Shown: positions 17,693-24,773 of the stretch, in pieces | Layout of the letters: every line of letters begins with the position of its first letter | How positions within the stretch are numbered: the stretch's first letter is position 1 | Origin: Neisseriaceae bacterium JH1-16 | GTDB taxonomy: Bacteria; Pseudomonadota; Gammaproteobacteria; Burkholderiales; Chromobacteriaceae | DNA length: 64,000 bases | Assembly (NCBI GenBank): GCA_025989215.1 | Contig: JAPDNP010000010.1 | Location: 51,064-115,063 of the forward strand | Direction: 5' to 3' | Notes under the pieces: model-generated | Databases searched by the model: none | Told to the model about the DNA's origin: nothing | What the model saw: the letters and a program-made list of their open reading frames with translations, nothing else | Made by a program: the position numbers and the translations under genes

Positions 17693-18601
17693 ATGCAAAC
17701 CGACCTGAACGATCTCTACTACTTCGCCCAGGTGGTCGACCATCGCGGCTTCGCCCCGGCCGGCCGCGCACTGGGCATTCCGAAGTCGAAGCTTAGCCGG
17801 CGCATCGCGCTGCTGGAGGAACAGCTGGGGGTGCGGCTGCTGCAGCGCTCGACGCGGCGCTTCTCGGTCACCGAGGTCGGCCAGCATTACTACGCGCACT
17901 GCAAGGCAATGCTGGTCGAGGCCGAGGCGGCGCAGCAGGCGATCGAGCTGATGCGCACCGAGCCGTGCGGGGTGGTGCGGCTGGCCTGCCCGGTGGCGCT
18001 GCTGCACTCGCGGGTCGGCACGATGCTGGCGGATTTCATGGCCGCGCATCCGGCGATCGCCCTGCAGCTGGAGGCGACCAACCGCCGCGTCGACGTGATC
18101 GACGAGGGGCTCGACCTGGCGATCCGGGTGCGGGTGCCGCCGTTGGAGGACAGCGGGCTGGTGATGAAGCTGCTAGGCGAGCGCAGTTGGTGCCTGGTCG
18201 CCAGCCCCACGCTGCTGGCGCAGCACGGCACTCCCACGGTGCCGGCCGACCTGCACGCACTGCCCAGCCTCGACCTGGGCCCGGCCCAGGCCGAGCACCA
18301 GTGGCAACTGGACGGCCCGGATGGCGCCGCCGCGACCTTGCCGCACCGCCCGCGCCTGGTCACCGACGACATGCTGACGCTGCGCCAGGCGGCGCTGGCC
18401 GGCAACGGTGTGGTGGCGCTGCCGACGATGATGGTCGGCGACGCGCTGGCCGACGGCACGCTGGTACGGCTGCTGCCGCGCTGGCAGCCGAAGGGCGGCG
18501 TGATCCACGCGGTGTTCCCGTCGCGGCGCGGCCTGCTGCCCGGGGTGCGCGCGCTGCTCGACTTCCTGGCCGAGCGCTTCGCCGCGCTCGACGATCGCTG
18601 A
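17693..18601 (+). CDS. LysR-family regulator divergent from pirin
   Basis: A 302-residue regulator starting MQTDLNDLYYFAQVVDHRGF, with the helix-turn-helix APAGRALGIPKSKLSRRIALLEEQLG and a standard effector domain (DEGLDLAIRVRVPPLEDSGL). The same frame is open over 1 kb upstream, but that part is antisense to pirin and meaningless. Regulators of this subgroup next to pirin usually control it. The gene ends one base before a 143-base mini-element with IS-like ends. Confidence 0.9.
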   Translation: MQTDLNDLYYFAQVVDHRGFAPAGRALGIPKSKLSRRIALLEEQLGVRLLQRSTRRFSVTEVGQHYYAHCKAMLVEAEAAQQAIELMRTEPCGVVRLACPVALLHSRVGTMLADFMAAHPAIALQLEATNRRVDVIDEGLDLAIRVRVPPLEDSGLVMKLLGERSWCLVASPTLLAQHGTPTVPADLHALPSLDLGPAQAEHQWQLDGPDGAAATLPHRPRLVTDDMLTLRQAALAGNGVVALPTMMVGDALADGTLVRLLPRWQPKGGVIHAVFPSRRGLLPGVRALLDFLAERFAALDDR

Positions 18602-18744
18602 GGGCTTGTTCGCGATCGGCTGCGCTCGGCTGAGCCTGCGCAGGCAGGTCGACCGACATGCTGATAAACCCGATTAAGCACACACCGCTTTTCATGCCAT
18701 TCAGCCTTGCCTGACTTTTCGTTCGCAAAATCGTAAACAAGCGC
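18602..18744. mobile_element. Small MITE-like element with IS5-like ends (candidate)
   Basis: The left end GGGCTTGTTCGCGATC (18602-18617) is matched at the right by the complement of GCGCTTGTTTACGATT (18729-18744); 12 of the 14 bases from the shared GCTTGTT..CGAT core outward agree. The core resembles the end of the IS5-type relic at 2899 (GCTGTTCACGATC). The 143 bases between encode nothing recognisable. CTAA follows the right end; the left flank has CTGA. A non-autonomous derivative of an IS5-type element is inferred. Confidence 0.45.
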
Positions 18745-18774
18745 TAAGCCTCGGCTGCCGGCCATCCCCCCAGC

Positions 18775-18796
18775 TTGGCCGAAGCCGTTCGGCCAA
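18775..18796. repeat. Inverted pair of uptake-like words
   Basis: TTGGCCGAA (18775-18783) and TTCGGCCAA (18788-18796) face each other with a 4-base gap (GCCG) and would fold into a tight hairpin between the LysR gene and the tail island. No T-run follows. Confidence 0.7.
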
Positions 18797-18875
18797 CTCT
18801 ACCTATTAAGCACCGATAGTCGCGGCCCCCGCCGCCGCCATACCTCCCCGCCCCTGACGGCTCGCCCCGCTTCCT

Positions 18876-18920
18876 ACTGACCTGCGCCCACTGAGCCCGC
18901 GTCCCCGCGCGCGCCAGAAT
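18876..18920 (+). promoter_or_regulatory. Island promoter-like element, copy A (lysis unit)
   Basis: ACTGACCTGCGCCCACTG (18876-18893), 22 bases, then AGAAT (18916-18920), 33 bases before the endolysin ATG. The same box and the same 22-base gap recur at four other unit starts in the island. TTCCT just before the box is shared with copy B. Confidence 0.65.
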
Positions 18921-18952
18921 CGTTCCCATCGCCACCACGACGGGAGCCCATC

Positions 18953-19360
18953 ATGGCCAGCCGCAATCTCGACGACCTGCACCCCGCGCTACAGCCACTC
19001 GCCCACGCCTTTCTCGCCCGCTGCCAGGACGCCGGCGTCACCCCGCTGATCACCTGTACTTGGCGATCCGGCGCCGAACAGGATGCGCTGTACGCGCAGG
19101 GCCGCAGCGCGCCCGGTCCACGCGTCACCAATGCCCGCGCCGGCCAGTCGGCGCACAACTTCACCCTGAACGGTCAGCCGGCCGCGCGCGCCTTCGATGT
19201 GGTGCCACTGGTAGCCGGCAAACCGCAATGGGACGCCGGCCACCCGCACTGGCAGATCATGGGCCGCATCGGCACCGAACTGGGGTTGAACTGGTACGGA
19301 CGCCCCGGCGCGCCGTTCCGCGAGTTCCCGCATTTCGAACTCGTCAAGGGGATCGCCTGA
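18953..19360 (+). CDS. Phage endolysin, M15-family peptidase
   Basis: A 135-residue peptidase of the VanY/L-alanyl-D-glutamate endopeptidase type that cuts peptidoglycan stem peptides. Zinc-site motifs are seen: SAHNFTLNGQPAARAFDVVP (SxHxxGxAxD pattern, here with a longer loop) and the C-terminal EFPHFEL (HxE/H site). There is no signal peptide, so it needs a holin. It is the first gene of the lysis unit, with promoter-like copy A 33 bases upstream, and overlaps the next gene as TGATG. Confidence 0.88.
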   Translation: MASRNLDDLHPALQPLAHAFLARCQDAGVTPLITCTWRSGAEQDALYAQGRSAPGPRVTNARAGQSAHNFTLNGQPAARAFDVVPLVAGKPQWDAGHPHWQIMGRIGTELGLNWYGRPGAPFREFPHFELVKGIA

Positions 19361-19578
19361 TGCGCCTCGCCGAGCTGATCACCAATCCCGGCAGCGGCCG
19401 GCTGTCGCACACCAAGCTGTGGGCCAACGTCGCCTGTGGCGCCGCCACCGGGCTGTTCGTCTACCAGGGCGTGGCCGGCACGCTCGCGCCGGAAATCTGG
19501 CTGATCTACCTGGGGCTGGTCGGCGGCTACGCGGCGGCGCTGCGGCTGATCGCCGCCTGGCGCGGCAAGAGCGAGTGA
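19360..19578 (+). CDS. Small membrane protein of lysis cassette, holin candidate
   Basis: A 72-residue protein with two hydrophobic segments (about residues 22-44 and 46-66) and a charged C-terminus (AAWRGKSE). The N-terminal MRLAELITNPGSGRLSHTKL resembles small Mu-like phage membrane proteins of the DUF2644 type. Its position between endolysin and spanin, with a TGATG overlap to the endolysin stop, suggests a holin or pinholin. Function is inferred from size, topology and position only. Confidence 0.65.
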   Translation: MRLAELITNPGSGRLSHTKLWANVACGAATGLFVYQGVAGTLAPEIWLIYLGLVGGYAAALRLIAAWRGKSE

Positions 19579-19588
19579 GGACGGCCCA

Positions 19589-20185
19589 ATGAACGCCCTC
19601 CTCACTCGCTTACGCGGCGCGCTAGCCCGGCTGGGCCTGGCGAGCCTCGCGCTGCTGCTCGCCGCCGGCGCCGGCTACGGCTACGGCTTCGGCCAAGGTC
19701 AGGCCCGCACGGCCGCCGACGCGCAACTGGCCACGCTGCACCGCGACATCGCATTGGCGCAAGCCGCCGCCCAGGAACGCGAGCTCCGGTTGGCCGAACG
19801 CGGCGACGCGCTCGCCGCCCGGCTGGCCCGCCAGCAGCTCGCCGACGCCGACGCCACTGCCCAACTGAAACGGAGCCTCGATCGTGTCTCCACCGTCTAC
19901 CGCCCGGCGCCGGATGCGCCGCTACAGCCGCTGCCTCGCTGCGTATTCACTCGCGGCTTTGTCGGCGTGCTCAACACCGCCATCGGCGCCGAACCCGTGC
20001 CGGCTGCCGACCCCGCCGGCGCTGCTGCTGCAGAAACCGACACCGCCGGCGCCACTGATTCCGGGGTATCGCAAGCCGATCTCCTCGACCACCTCACCGA
20101 CTACGGCCAGCGCTGCCGGCGCCTCGAACACCAGCTCGACGCGCTGATCGACTGGCTACACCCCGACAAGGAGACCCCACCATGA
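19589..20185 (+). CDS. Rz-like inner-membrane spanin
   Basis: A 198-residue protein with an N-terminal membrane anchor (LASLALLLAAGAGYGYGFG) followed by a long Ala/Arg/Gln helix that would cross the periplasm, then LPRCVFTRGFVGVLNTAIG. This is the layout of i-spanins, which join inner and outer membranes in the last step of lysis. A Rz1-type lipoprotein is embedded in another frame. Its stop overlaps the zinc-finger gene as ATGA. Two uptake-like words lie inside it (19688, 19790). Confidence 0.8.
   Translation: MNALLTRLRGALARLGLASLALLLAAGAGYGYGFGQGQARTAADAQLATLHRDIALAQAAAQERELRLAERGDALAARLARQQLADADATAQLKRSLDRVSTVYRPAPDAPLQPLPRCVFTRGFVGVLNTAIGAEPVPAADPAGAAAAETDTAGATDSGVSQADLLDHLTDYGQRCRRLEHQLDALIDWLHPDKETPP
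19914..20147 (+). CDS. Embedded Rz1-like outer-membrane lipoprotein
   Basis: Inside the Rz-like gene, in the +1 frame, ATG 19914 starts a 77-residue peptide: MRRYSRCLAAYSLAALSAC, which is a short basic start, a hydrophobic stretch and a lipobox LSAC. A Pro/Ser/Thr-rich mature part follows (STPPSAPNPCRLPTPP). Proline-rich lipoproteins nested in Rz are the classical o-spanin partners. A GTG at 19884 is an alternative start. This completes the lysis cassette expected for a released particle. Confidence 0.65.
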   Translation: MRRYSRCLAAYSLAALSACSTPPSAPNPCRLPTPPALLLQKPTPPAPLIPGYRKPISSTTSPTTASAAGASNTSSTR

Positions 20186-20388
20186 GCGACCTGTTCGACC
20201 GCGCCAGCGACCTGGAACAACTGCAACGCGAGGAGGCGCTGGCGCGCCACCGCCGCCCCGCCGCCGGGCCGAGCTACAGCCACTGCGAGGACTGCGGCGA
20301 CGACATCCCGGCCATCCGCCGCCAGGCGATGCCCGGCTGCACCCGCTGCATCACCTGCCAGGAAGTGCAGGAACGGAGCGGCCGATGA
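20182..20388 (+). CDS. TraR/DksA-type zinc-finger protein
   Basis: A 68-residue protein with the four-Cys zinc finger CEDCGDDIPAIRRQAMPGCTRCITC near its C-terminus (about residues 33-58). It is the short DksA/TraR type found in many Mu- and P2-like phages, where it binds in the RNA polymerase secondary channel. It overlaps both neighbours by ATGA, so it is translated with the lysis genes. It could tune late transcription of the island; that is inference. Confidence 0.88.
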   Translation: MSDLFDRASDLEQLQREEALARHRRPAAGPSYSHCEDCGDDIPAIRRQAMPGCTRCITCQEVQERSGR

Positions 20389-20627
20389 CGCTGGATCTGG
20401 TGCTGCAGGTGGCATTCGGACTGTTGGCGTTTCTCGGCGGGCTGTGGGTGCGCCAGCTGCAACAGGAGCTGGCCGACCTGAAGCGGCAGAGCCTGGCGAT
20501 CCAGCGCGACTATCAGCGCCGCGACGACGCCGCCAAGTCGAGCGACCAGATGATCGACATGCTGCGCGAGGTGAAGACCCACATCCAGCGCATCGAGGAC
20601 AAGCTGGATCGCAAGGCGGACAAGTGA
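20385..20627 (+). CDS. DUF2730 phage protein (Mu gp26-like)
   Basis: An 80-residue protein with one membrane segment (residues ~5-22) and a charged coiled-coil tail (QLQQELADLKRQSLAIQRDY). This fits DUF2730, found in Mu-like phages just before the gp27 and terminase genes. Here the Mu order stops after this gene: a terminator follows, then a DUF962 gene on the other strand, then tail genes. It marks the left border of the lost head region. Confidence 0.8.
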   Translation: MTLDLVLQVAFGLLAFLGGLWVRQLQQELADLKRQSLAIQRDYQRRDDAAKSSDQMIDMLREVKTHIQRIEDKLDRKADK

Positions 20628-20646
20628 GCCGCCCCGCCACACGGAC

Positions 20647-20679
20647 ACAGGGCCGGTGCTGATCAGGCACCGGCCCTGT
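20647..20679 (+). terminator. Terminator-like hairpin after lysis unit
   Basis: ACAGGGCCGGTGC (20647-20659) pairs perfectly over 13 bp with GCACCGGCCCTGT (20667-20679), loop 7. There is only a short T-run (TT), but the stem is very stable and sits 20 bases after the last lysis-unit gene. Confidence 0.65.
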
Positions 20680-20970
20680 TGCATTAGCAGACGCTGCGAG
20701 GGCTCGCAGCGTCATCGATAACACCCAGTGAGACGATCCCGGCTAGGGGCCCGGCCGCGGAAAACACAGTGGCTGGGCAGCCATCGCACACGTCGTACGG
20801 CAAGGATTGAGCAACACCCCTCAGAGCCGGTTCACGATCTAGCAAACACCGGGTGAACCAAGATGAACGAGGCCCAACAGCACCGTGGACATCTCGTCCA
20901 TCAGCCTGTTGAGCCTCATGGCAATGCAACATCTGCCGAGCAGAGCACCGCTCGGGTCGCGGACAGCTTG
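20680..20970 (-). pseudogene. Probable IS5-type transposase 3'-end relic, otherwise empty
   Basis: Within this stretch the minus strand has one short frame (about 20844-20920) reading MDEMSTVLLGLVHLGSPGVC and stop, which resembles the C-terminal end of IS5-type transposases (LNTSLQFVHLAF). Right after it lies the terminal-repeat-like GAGCCGGTTCACGATC (20824-20839, plus strand), compare GAAGCTGTTCACGATC at 2899. Nothing else is recognised. An insertion relic at the head-deletion border would fit IS-mediated loss, but the match is short. Confidence 0.35.
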
Positions 20971-21504
20971 TCAGTGCATCGCCCGGTGGATCAGGTCGTA
21001 CAACACCGTCGGCCCGGCGCGACGCTCGATCTCGGCCGCCATCGGCTTGTTCCAGCCGAGCGCGAACAGGAACTCGGCGGTGACGAACATCGGCCCGACC
21101 AACAGCCCGATCCGGTCCTCCAGGAACGCCGGCCGGCGCCCCTCGTAGTAGTGACCGAGCAGCTGGATCAACCAGCCCAGCGCAAAGGCACCGCTCCCCC
21201 ATCCCAACCACGAGCCGATACTGCCTGCCGCCAGCGGCGTTGCCAGCCCAAGCAGCAGCGCATTGAGCAGGCTGACCGCCAGCCCCAGCAGCAGGCTGCC
21301 GCGACTCAAATACCACAGCGTCGCCAGCGCCCAGCCGAGCCAGGCCGGCGTCAGCGGTAGCCCGACCAGCGTAAACGCCGGCCAGCCCAGCAGCACCCCC
21401 AGTGCGAACACGATCAACGGCACCCCAACGCAGTGACTGGCGATATTGCGCCGGTCGCGGTGGTAGGCGGCGTACTGCGCCATCAGGTCGGTGGCATTGC
21501 GCAT
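20971..21504 (-). CDS. DUF962/Mpo1-like membrane protein
   Basis: A 177-residue integral membrane protein starting MRNATDLMAQYAAYHRDRRN and containing HCVGVPLIVFALGVLLGWP and LLGHYYEGRRPAFLEDRIGL. These are the DUF962 motifs; the yeast relative Mpo1 is a 2-hydroxy fatty acid dioxygenase, and His residues at these places bind iron. It points against the island and sits where Mu-like phages keep terminase and head genes. It is more like a host gene than a phage gene; how it came here is not shown. Confidence 0.82.
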   Translation of the reverse strand: MRNATDLMAQYAAYHRDRRNIASHCVGVPLIVFALGVLLGWPAFTLVGLPLTPAWLGWALATLWYLSRGSLLLGLAVSLLNALLLGLATPLAAGSIGSWLGWGSGAFALGWLIQLLGHYYEGRRPAFLEDRIGLLVGPMFVTAEFLFALGWNKPMAAEIERRAGPTVLYDLIHRAMH

Positions 21505-21914
21505 GGTAAGTCTCCCTTTGGTGTACTGCCTTATTTCTCAGTTTCGCCCCGCTTACGGCAGTGTCAATACTTCGCTTACATCGTCTTGTTAGCAATATTT
21601 AAGACATAACCCATTGGCATGTCATATATAGATTGAATTGATCTGCTGCTAATCGACGCGTTCAACGCAAACACGATCAGACACCCGAAGTAGCGACGCG
21701 GTAGAACGAAGCAGGTCTGAGGCACCAGGCATCCACCTGCTGGCCGGAAGACCTTGCCGCCATTGCCGGGGGCGGCTACCGGAACCGACAAAACCCGCCC
21801 GATCGCCGCAGCCGCCCCCCTCTCGGTAACCCTGTCGACACCATCCTCACGCCCTCTTTCCTACTGACCTGCAGCAACTGATCGCCATCCCGCCCGATCG
21901 CCAGAATGCAGGCC
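21505..21914. other. Intergenic region before tail genes
   Basis: About 410 bases without a supported gene. 21590-21670 is clearly richer in A+T than the neighbours and may hold the DUF962 promoter or be foreign remnant. The right part carries promoter-like copy B (21863-21907) immediately before the gp37 start. No phage head sequence could be recognised here. Confidence 0.5.
21863..21907 (+). promoter_or_regulatory. Island promoter-like element, copy B (tail unit)
   Basis: ACTGACCTGCAGCAACTG (21863-21880), 22 bases, AGAAT (21903-21907). If AGAAT is the -10 region, transcription would begin almost at the ATG at 21915, giving a leaderless message. TTTCCT precedes the box as in copy A. Confidence 0.65.
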
Positions 21915-22592
21915 ATGACACAGCCAAACCTGCAAGGCGCGACCGCGGCGCCGACCCCACTCCAGATCGAAGACGCGATCATCGACCGACTCCGCCAGGG
22001 GCTCGGCCAACTGGTCGCCACGGTCGACAGCTACCGCGGCGAACTCGAGCTGGCTCCAGCCGAACTCTCCAATCGTTTTCCGGCCGCCTGGGTCGGGCTG
22101 CGCAGCATCAGCAGCAACCCGGCCGGCACCGGCCGCGAACGCCACAAGGCGCACGCCCGCTTCCTGGTCACCGTGGCCGACCGCCAGGTGCGACCGGACC
22201 CGGCCGTCACCGCTGCCCCGACCCCGGGCAGCAGCGGCAGCTACCCGCTGATCTACGCGGTGCGCCGCCTCTTGGCCGGCCAGGACTTCGGCTTGGCTAT
22301 CCAGGAACTGCAGCCGGGCCGGGTGTTCATCCCGCGCCGCTTCTGCCTGGTGCCGCTGGCCTACCCGGTCTACGTCTGCGAATTCCACACCGCCTGGGTG
22401 GACGGCGCGCTGGCCAACGGCCAGTGGCCGTGCCCGGAAGGCACCCAGGACCCGGACGCACTGTTCGCCCTCAACAAGGGCCGGCTCGACACCCCGGCGG
22501 GCGACTGGCTCGGCACCACGCTCAACTACCGGCTCGACCCGCAACGCCCGCCGGCCGCGCAGGACCAGCTGCCCACCCGCCCCCGACCGTAA
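21915..22592 (+). CDS. Mu gp37-like tail protein (DUF1834)
   Basis: A 225-residue protein. LQIEDAIIDRLRQGL at the start and the mid-region PAAWVGLRS, GRERHKAHARFLVTVADRQ fit DUF1834 (Mu gp37), a protein between the head genes and the sheath gene in Mu-like phages and needed for tail completion. Family members begin close to this IEDAI motif, so ATG 21915 is right even though no ribosome site precedes it. The usual small gp38 gene is missing before the sheath. Confidence 0.82.
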   Translation: MTQPNLQGATAAPTPLQIEDAIIDRLRQGLGQLVATVDSYRGELELAPAELSNRFPAAWVGLRSISSNPAGTGRERHKAHARFLVTVADRQVRPDPAVTAAPTPGSSGSYPLIYAVRRLLAGQDFGLAIQELQPGRVFIPRRFCLVPLAYPVYVCEFHTAWVDGALANGQWPCPEGTQDPDALFALNKGRLDTPAGDWLGTTLNYRLDPQRPPAAQDQLPTRPRP

Positions 22593-22664
22593 GCCTTTAT
22601 CACCGCCGTCCGCACGGACGGCGGCCCCTTCACCCCAGACCGACCCGCAACCCAGGAGCCCTAC

Positions 22665-24086
22665 ATGGCCAGTCCCAACATCAGCTTCGACAACATCCCG
22701 GCCAGCATCCGCAAACCGGGCAAGTACTTCGAATTCAACACCCGCCTGGCGGTGCGCACCCTGCCGGGCAACCTGCAGCGCGTGCTGATCCTCGGCCAGA
22801 AGCTGGCCGCCGGCACCCAGGCGCCGCTCGCCCCGCTCGACGTGTTCAGCGACACCCAGGCCGCCCAGGCCTTCGGCGTCGGCTCGCAGCTGCACCTGAT
22901 GGTGCGCGCCGCGATCACCGCCAACCCCTACCTGCAGCTGACCGCCCTGGCGGTGGCCGACAATAGCGGCGCCACCGCTGCCAGCGGCACCACCACCCTT
23001 ACCGGCACCGCCACCGGCGCCGGCGTACTGTCGCTGACCCTGGGCGCCAGCCGCGTCGACGTGGCCGTCGCCTCGGGCGATGCCGCCGCCGCCGTCGCCA
23101 CCAAGCTGGCCGCCGCCGTGTCGGCCCGCGCCGAGATCCCGGTCACCAGCGTCGCCGCCACCGGCGTGGTCACCCACACCGCCTACCACAAGGGCACCAT
23201 CGGCAACGACCTGAAGATCGCCGTGCAGAGCACCGCCCCGGGCCTGACCGCCGCGGTGGCCGCCTTCACCGGCGGCACCCTGGACCCGGACTACGCCCCG
23301 GCCCTGACCGCGATCGCCGGTGCCGGCCACCAGATCATTGTCGCCCCGCAAGCCAACCAGACCGTGCTGACCTCGCTGCGCAGCCACCTCGACTTCGTGT
23401 CCGGCCCGCTGGAACAGCGTGGCGCGATCGGCGTGTTCGGCATCGCCGGCAGCCTGAGCACCGCCTCGGCGCTGACCGCCCAGGTGAACAGCGGCCGCCT
23501 CACCGGCGCGTGGTACCGCGGCTCCGGCAAGCTGCCGGGCGAGTTGGCCGCCGCCTACGCCGCCGTGATCGCCAGCGAGGAAGACCCGGCCCGTCCGCTC
23601 AACACCCTGGCCCTGAACGGTCTCGACATCGTCGGCGTCGACCAGCGCTCCACCCGCACCGAGCAGGAAAACGCCCTCTACAACGGCCTGACCCCGCTGG
23701 AAGTCGGCCCGGGCGACCAGGTGCAGATCGTCCGCGCGGTGTCCACCTACACCAAAGATGCACAGGGCGTCGACGACGTGTCGCTGCTCGACATCACCAC
23801 CATCCGCACCCTGGATTACGTCCGCAAGGCCTGCCGCGAGCGCATCGCGCTGCGCTTCCCGCGTGAAAAGCTGTCCGAACGAACCCCGCCGAAAGTGCGC
23901 TCGGAGCTGCTAGACGTGCTGCTGAAGCTGGAAGAGCTGGAAATCGTCGAGGCGGTCGAGGCCAACAAGGACGGCTTGATCGTCGAGCGTGACAGCCAGG
24001 ATGCCAACCGCCTGGACGCCAAGATCCCGGTGGACGTGGTCAACGGCCTGCACGTGTTCGCCGGTCGCATCGACCTGCTGCTGTAA
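22665..24086 (+). CDS. Contractile tail sheath protein (Mu gpL-like)
   Basis: A 473-residue sheath subunit that forms the contracting outer layer of the tail. It starts ISFDNIPASIRKPGKYFEFN, typical of Mu gpL. A Thr/Ala-rich insertion domain spans about residues 110-200, and the conserved C-terminal region reads DVSLLDITTIRTLDYVRKAC and DVVNGLHVFAGRIDLLL. Length matches Mu-like sheaths. AGGAG precedes the ATG. It shows that the particle is contractile (myovirus-type). Confidence 0.95.
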   Translation: MASPNISFDNIPASIRKPGKYFEFNTRLAVRTLPGNLQRVLILGQKLAAGTQAPLAPLDVFSDTQAAQAFGVGSQLHLMVRAAITANPYLQLTALAVADNSGATAASGTTTLTGTATGAGVLSLTLGASRVDVAVASGDAAAAVATKLAAAVSARAEIPVTSVAATGVVTHTAYHKGTIGNDLKIAVQSTAPGLTAAVAAFTGGTLDPDYAPALTAIAGAGHQIIVAPQANQTVLTSLRSHLDFVSGPLEQRGAIGVFGIAGSLSTASALTAQVNSGRLTGAWYRGSGKLPGELAAAYAAVIASEEDPARPLNTLALNGLDIVGVDQRSTRTEQENALYNGLTPLEVGPGDQVQIVRAVSTYTKDAQGVDDVSLLDITTIRTLDYVRKACRERIALRFPREKLSERTPPKVRSELLDVLLKLEELEIVEAVEANKDGLIVERDSQDANRLDAKIPVDVVNGLHVFAGRIDLLL

Positions 24087-24216
24087 GCGCGCCGGGCAAG
24101 GCGACTGACTCCGCCTCGCGCACCGAGCGCCTTGCCCCACCCCCCGTCATCCACAGCCCCCTAGCCGGCCGGGCCGCCGCCCGGCCGCCCCACCCCGAAT
24201 CGAAAAGGAAAGTCTC

Positions 24217-24591
24217 ATGGCTTTGAAAGAGTACGCAGGTTCCATCGTCCTGGAAGTAAACGGCCAGGAAATCGACGTCATCGACCTGAACGTGTCGAGC
24301 AAGACCGGCCGCAAGCTGGTGAAGACGATGAACTCCACCGGCCGCGCCAAGGGCTTCGCCCGCGGCGTCACCGAATACGACCTGTCCGTCACCGTGTCCA
24401 TCCCGCTGACCGGCGACCTGGACTGGGAAGCGATCGAAGGCGCCAAACTGACCGAATTCCCGCTGGCCCCGGGTGGCAAACGTACCAGCTACCTCGACTG
24501 CTTCACGCTGGAAGTCGGTGAGAAATACGGCGTGGAAAATGAAGCGCGCCGGGATATCAAGCTGATGTCGCTGCGGAAGGTGGTGGAGTAA
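24217..24591 (+). CDS. Tail tube protein (Mu gpM-like)
   Basis: A 124-residue tube subunit: MALKEYAGSIVLEVNGQEID, SSKTGRKLVKTMNSTGRAKGF and GVTEYDLSVTVSIPLTGDLD are typical of Mu gpM-type tube proteins. It forms the inner pipe under the sheath. AAAGGAAAG gives the ribosome site. In Mu the gp41 chaperone and gp42 tape measure follow; here a hairpin and an AT-rich gene follow instead. Confidence 0.92.
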   Translation: MALKEYAGSIVLEVNGQEIDVIDLNVSSKTGRKLVKTMNSTGRAKGFARGVTEYDLSVTVSIPLTGDLDWEAIEGAKLTEFPLAPGGKRTSYLDCFTLEVGEKYGVENEARRDIKLMSLRKVVE

Positions 24592-24624
24592 ACCGCTGAG
24601 TTTCCTGCCTAAAAATTAAACTAA

Positions 24625-24658
24625 AAGGAAGCCCTGTTCTTTATGAACCGGCTTCCTT
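24625..24658. terminator. Hairpin after tail tube gene
   Basis: AAGGAAGCC (24625-24633) and GGCTTCCTT (24650-24658) form a 9-bp stem with a 16-base loop, between the tube gene and the AT-rich gene. It may terminate or attenuate transcription; there is no long T-run downstream. Confidence 0.45.
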
Positions 24659-24672
24659 ACCGTCACATACCT

Positions 24673-24733
24673 CCTCCTGTCTAGTGAATAACTGTGCTGC
24701 CGAAGAACAGTTTTCTTCCACCACGACAGGAGG
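24673..24733 (+). promoter_or_regulatory. Inverted repeat that includes an AGGAGG ribosome-site word
   Basis: CCTCCTGTC (24673-24681) is the exact complement of GACAGGAGG (24725-24733), 43 bases apart. The right arm holds a consensus AGGAGG that lies before the chimeric hydrolase gene, so folding of the message would hide it. Alternatively these are the remains of ends of the inserted AT-rich block. Both readings are inference. Confidence 0.45.
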
Positions 24734-24773
24734 CATTGTTATTCCATTGCGCAAATATAACTATGGGAAAAAA

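Larger units (their letters stand above)
18745..18952. other. Leader region at the left edge of the tail island
   Basis: Together with the MITE-like element, this completes a 351-base stretch without a gene. It contains an inverted pair of uptake-like words (18775-18783 and 18788-18796, with only a 4-base gap) and the first copy of the island's promoter-like element (18876-18920). The GGGAG before ATG 18953 is the ribosome site of the endolysin gene. No attachment site or Mu-type end was recognised. Confidence 0.55.

Noticed and set aside
21861..23387. 508-residue open frame opposite the sheath and gp37 genes
   Set aside because: GC-rich shadow frame full of Gly, Arg and His without any family motif; the plus strand encodes well-known tail proteins over the whole length.
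24217..24591. Hidden tail-assembly chaperone (gp41) overlapping the tube or hydrolase gene
   Set aside because: No second frame of fitting length or composition was found between 24217 and 24780.
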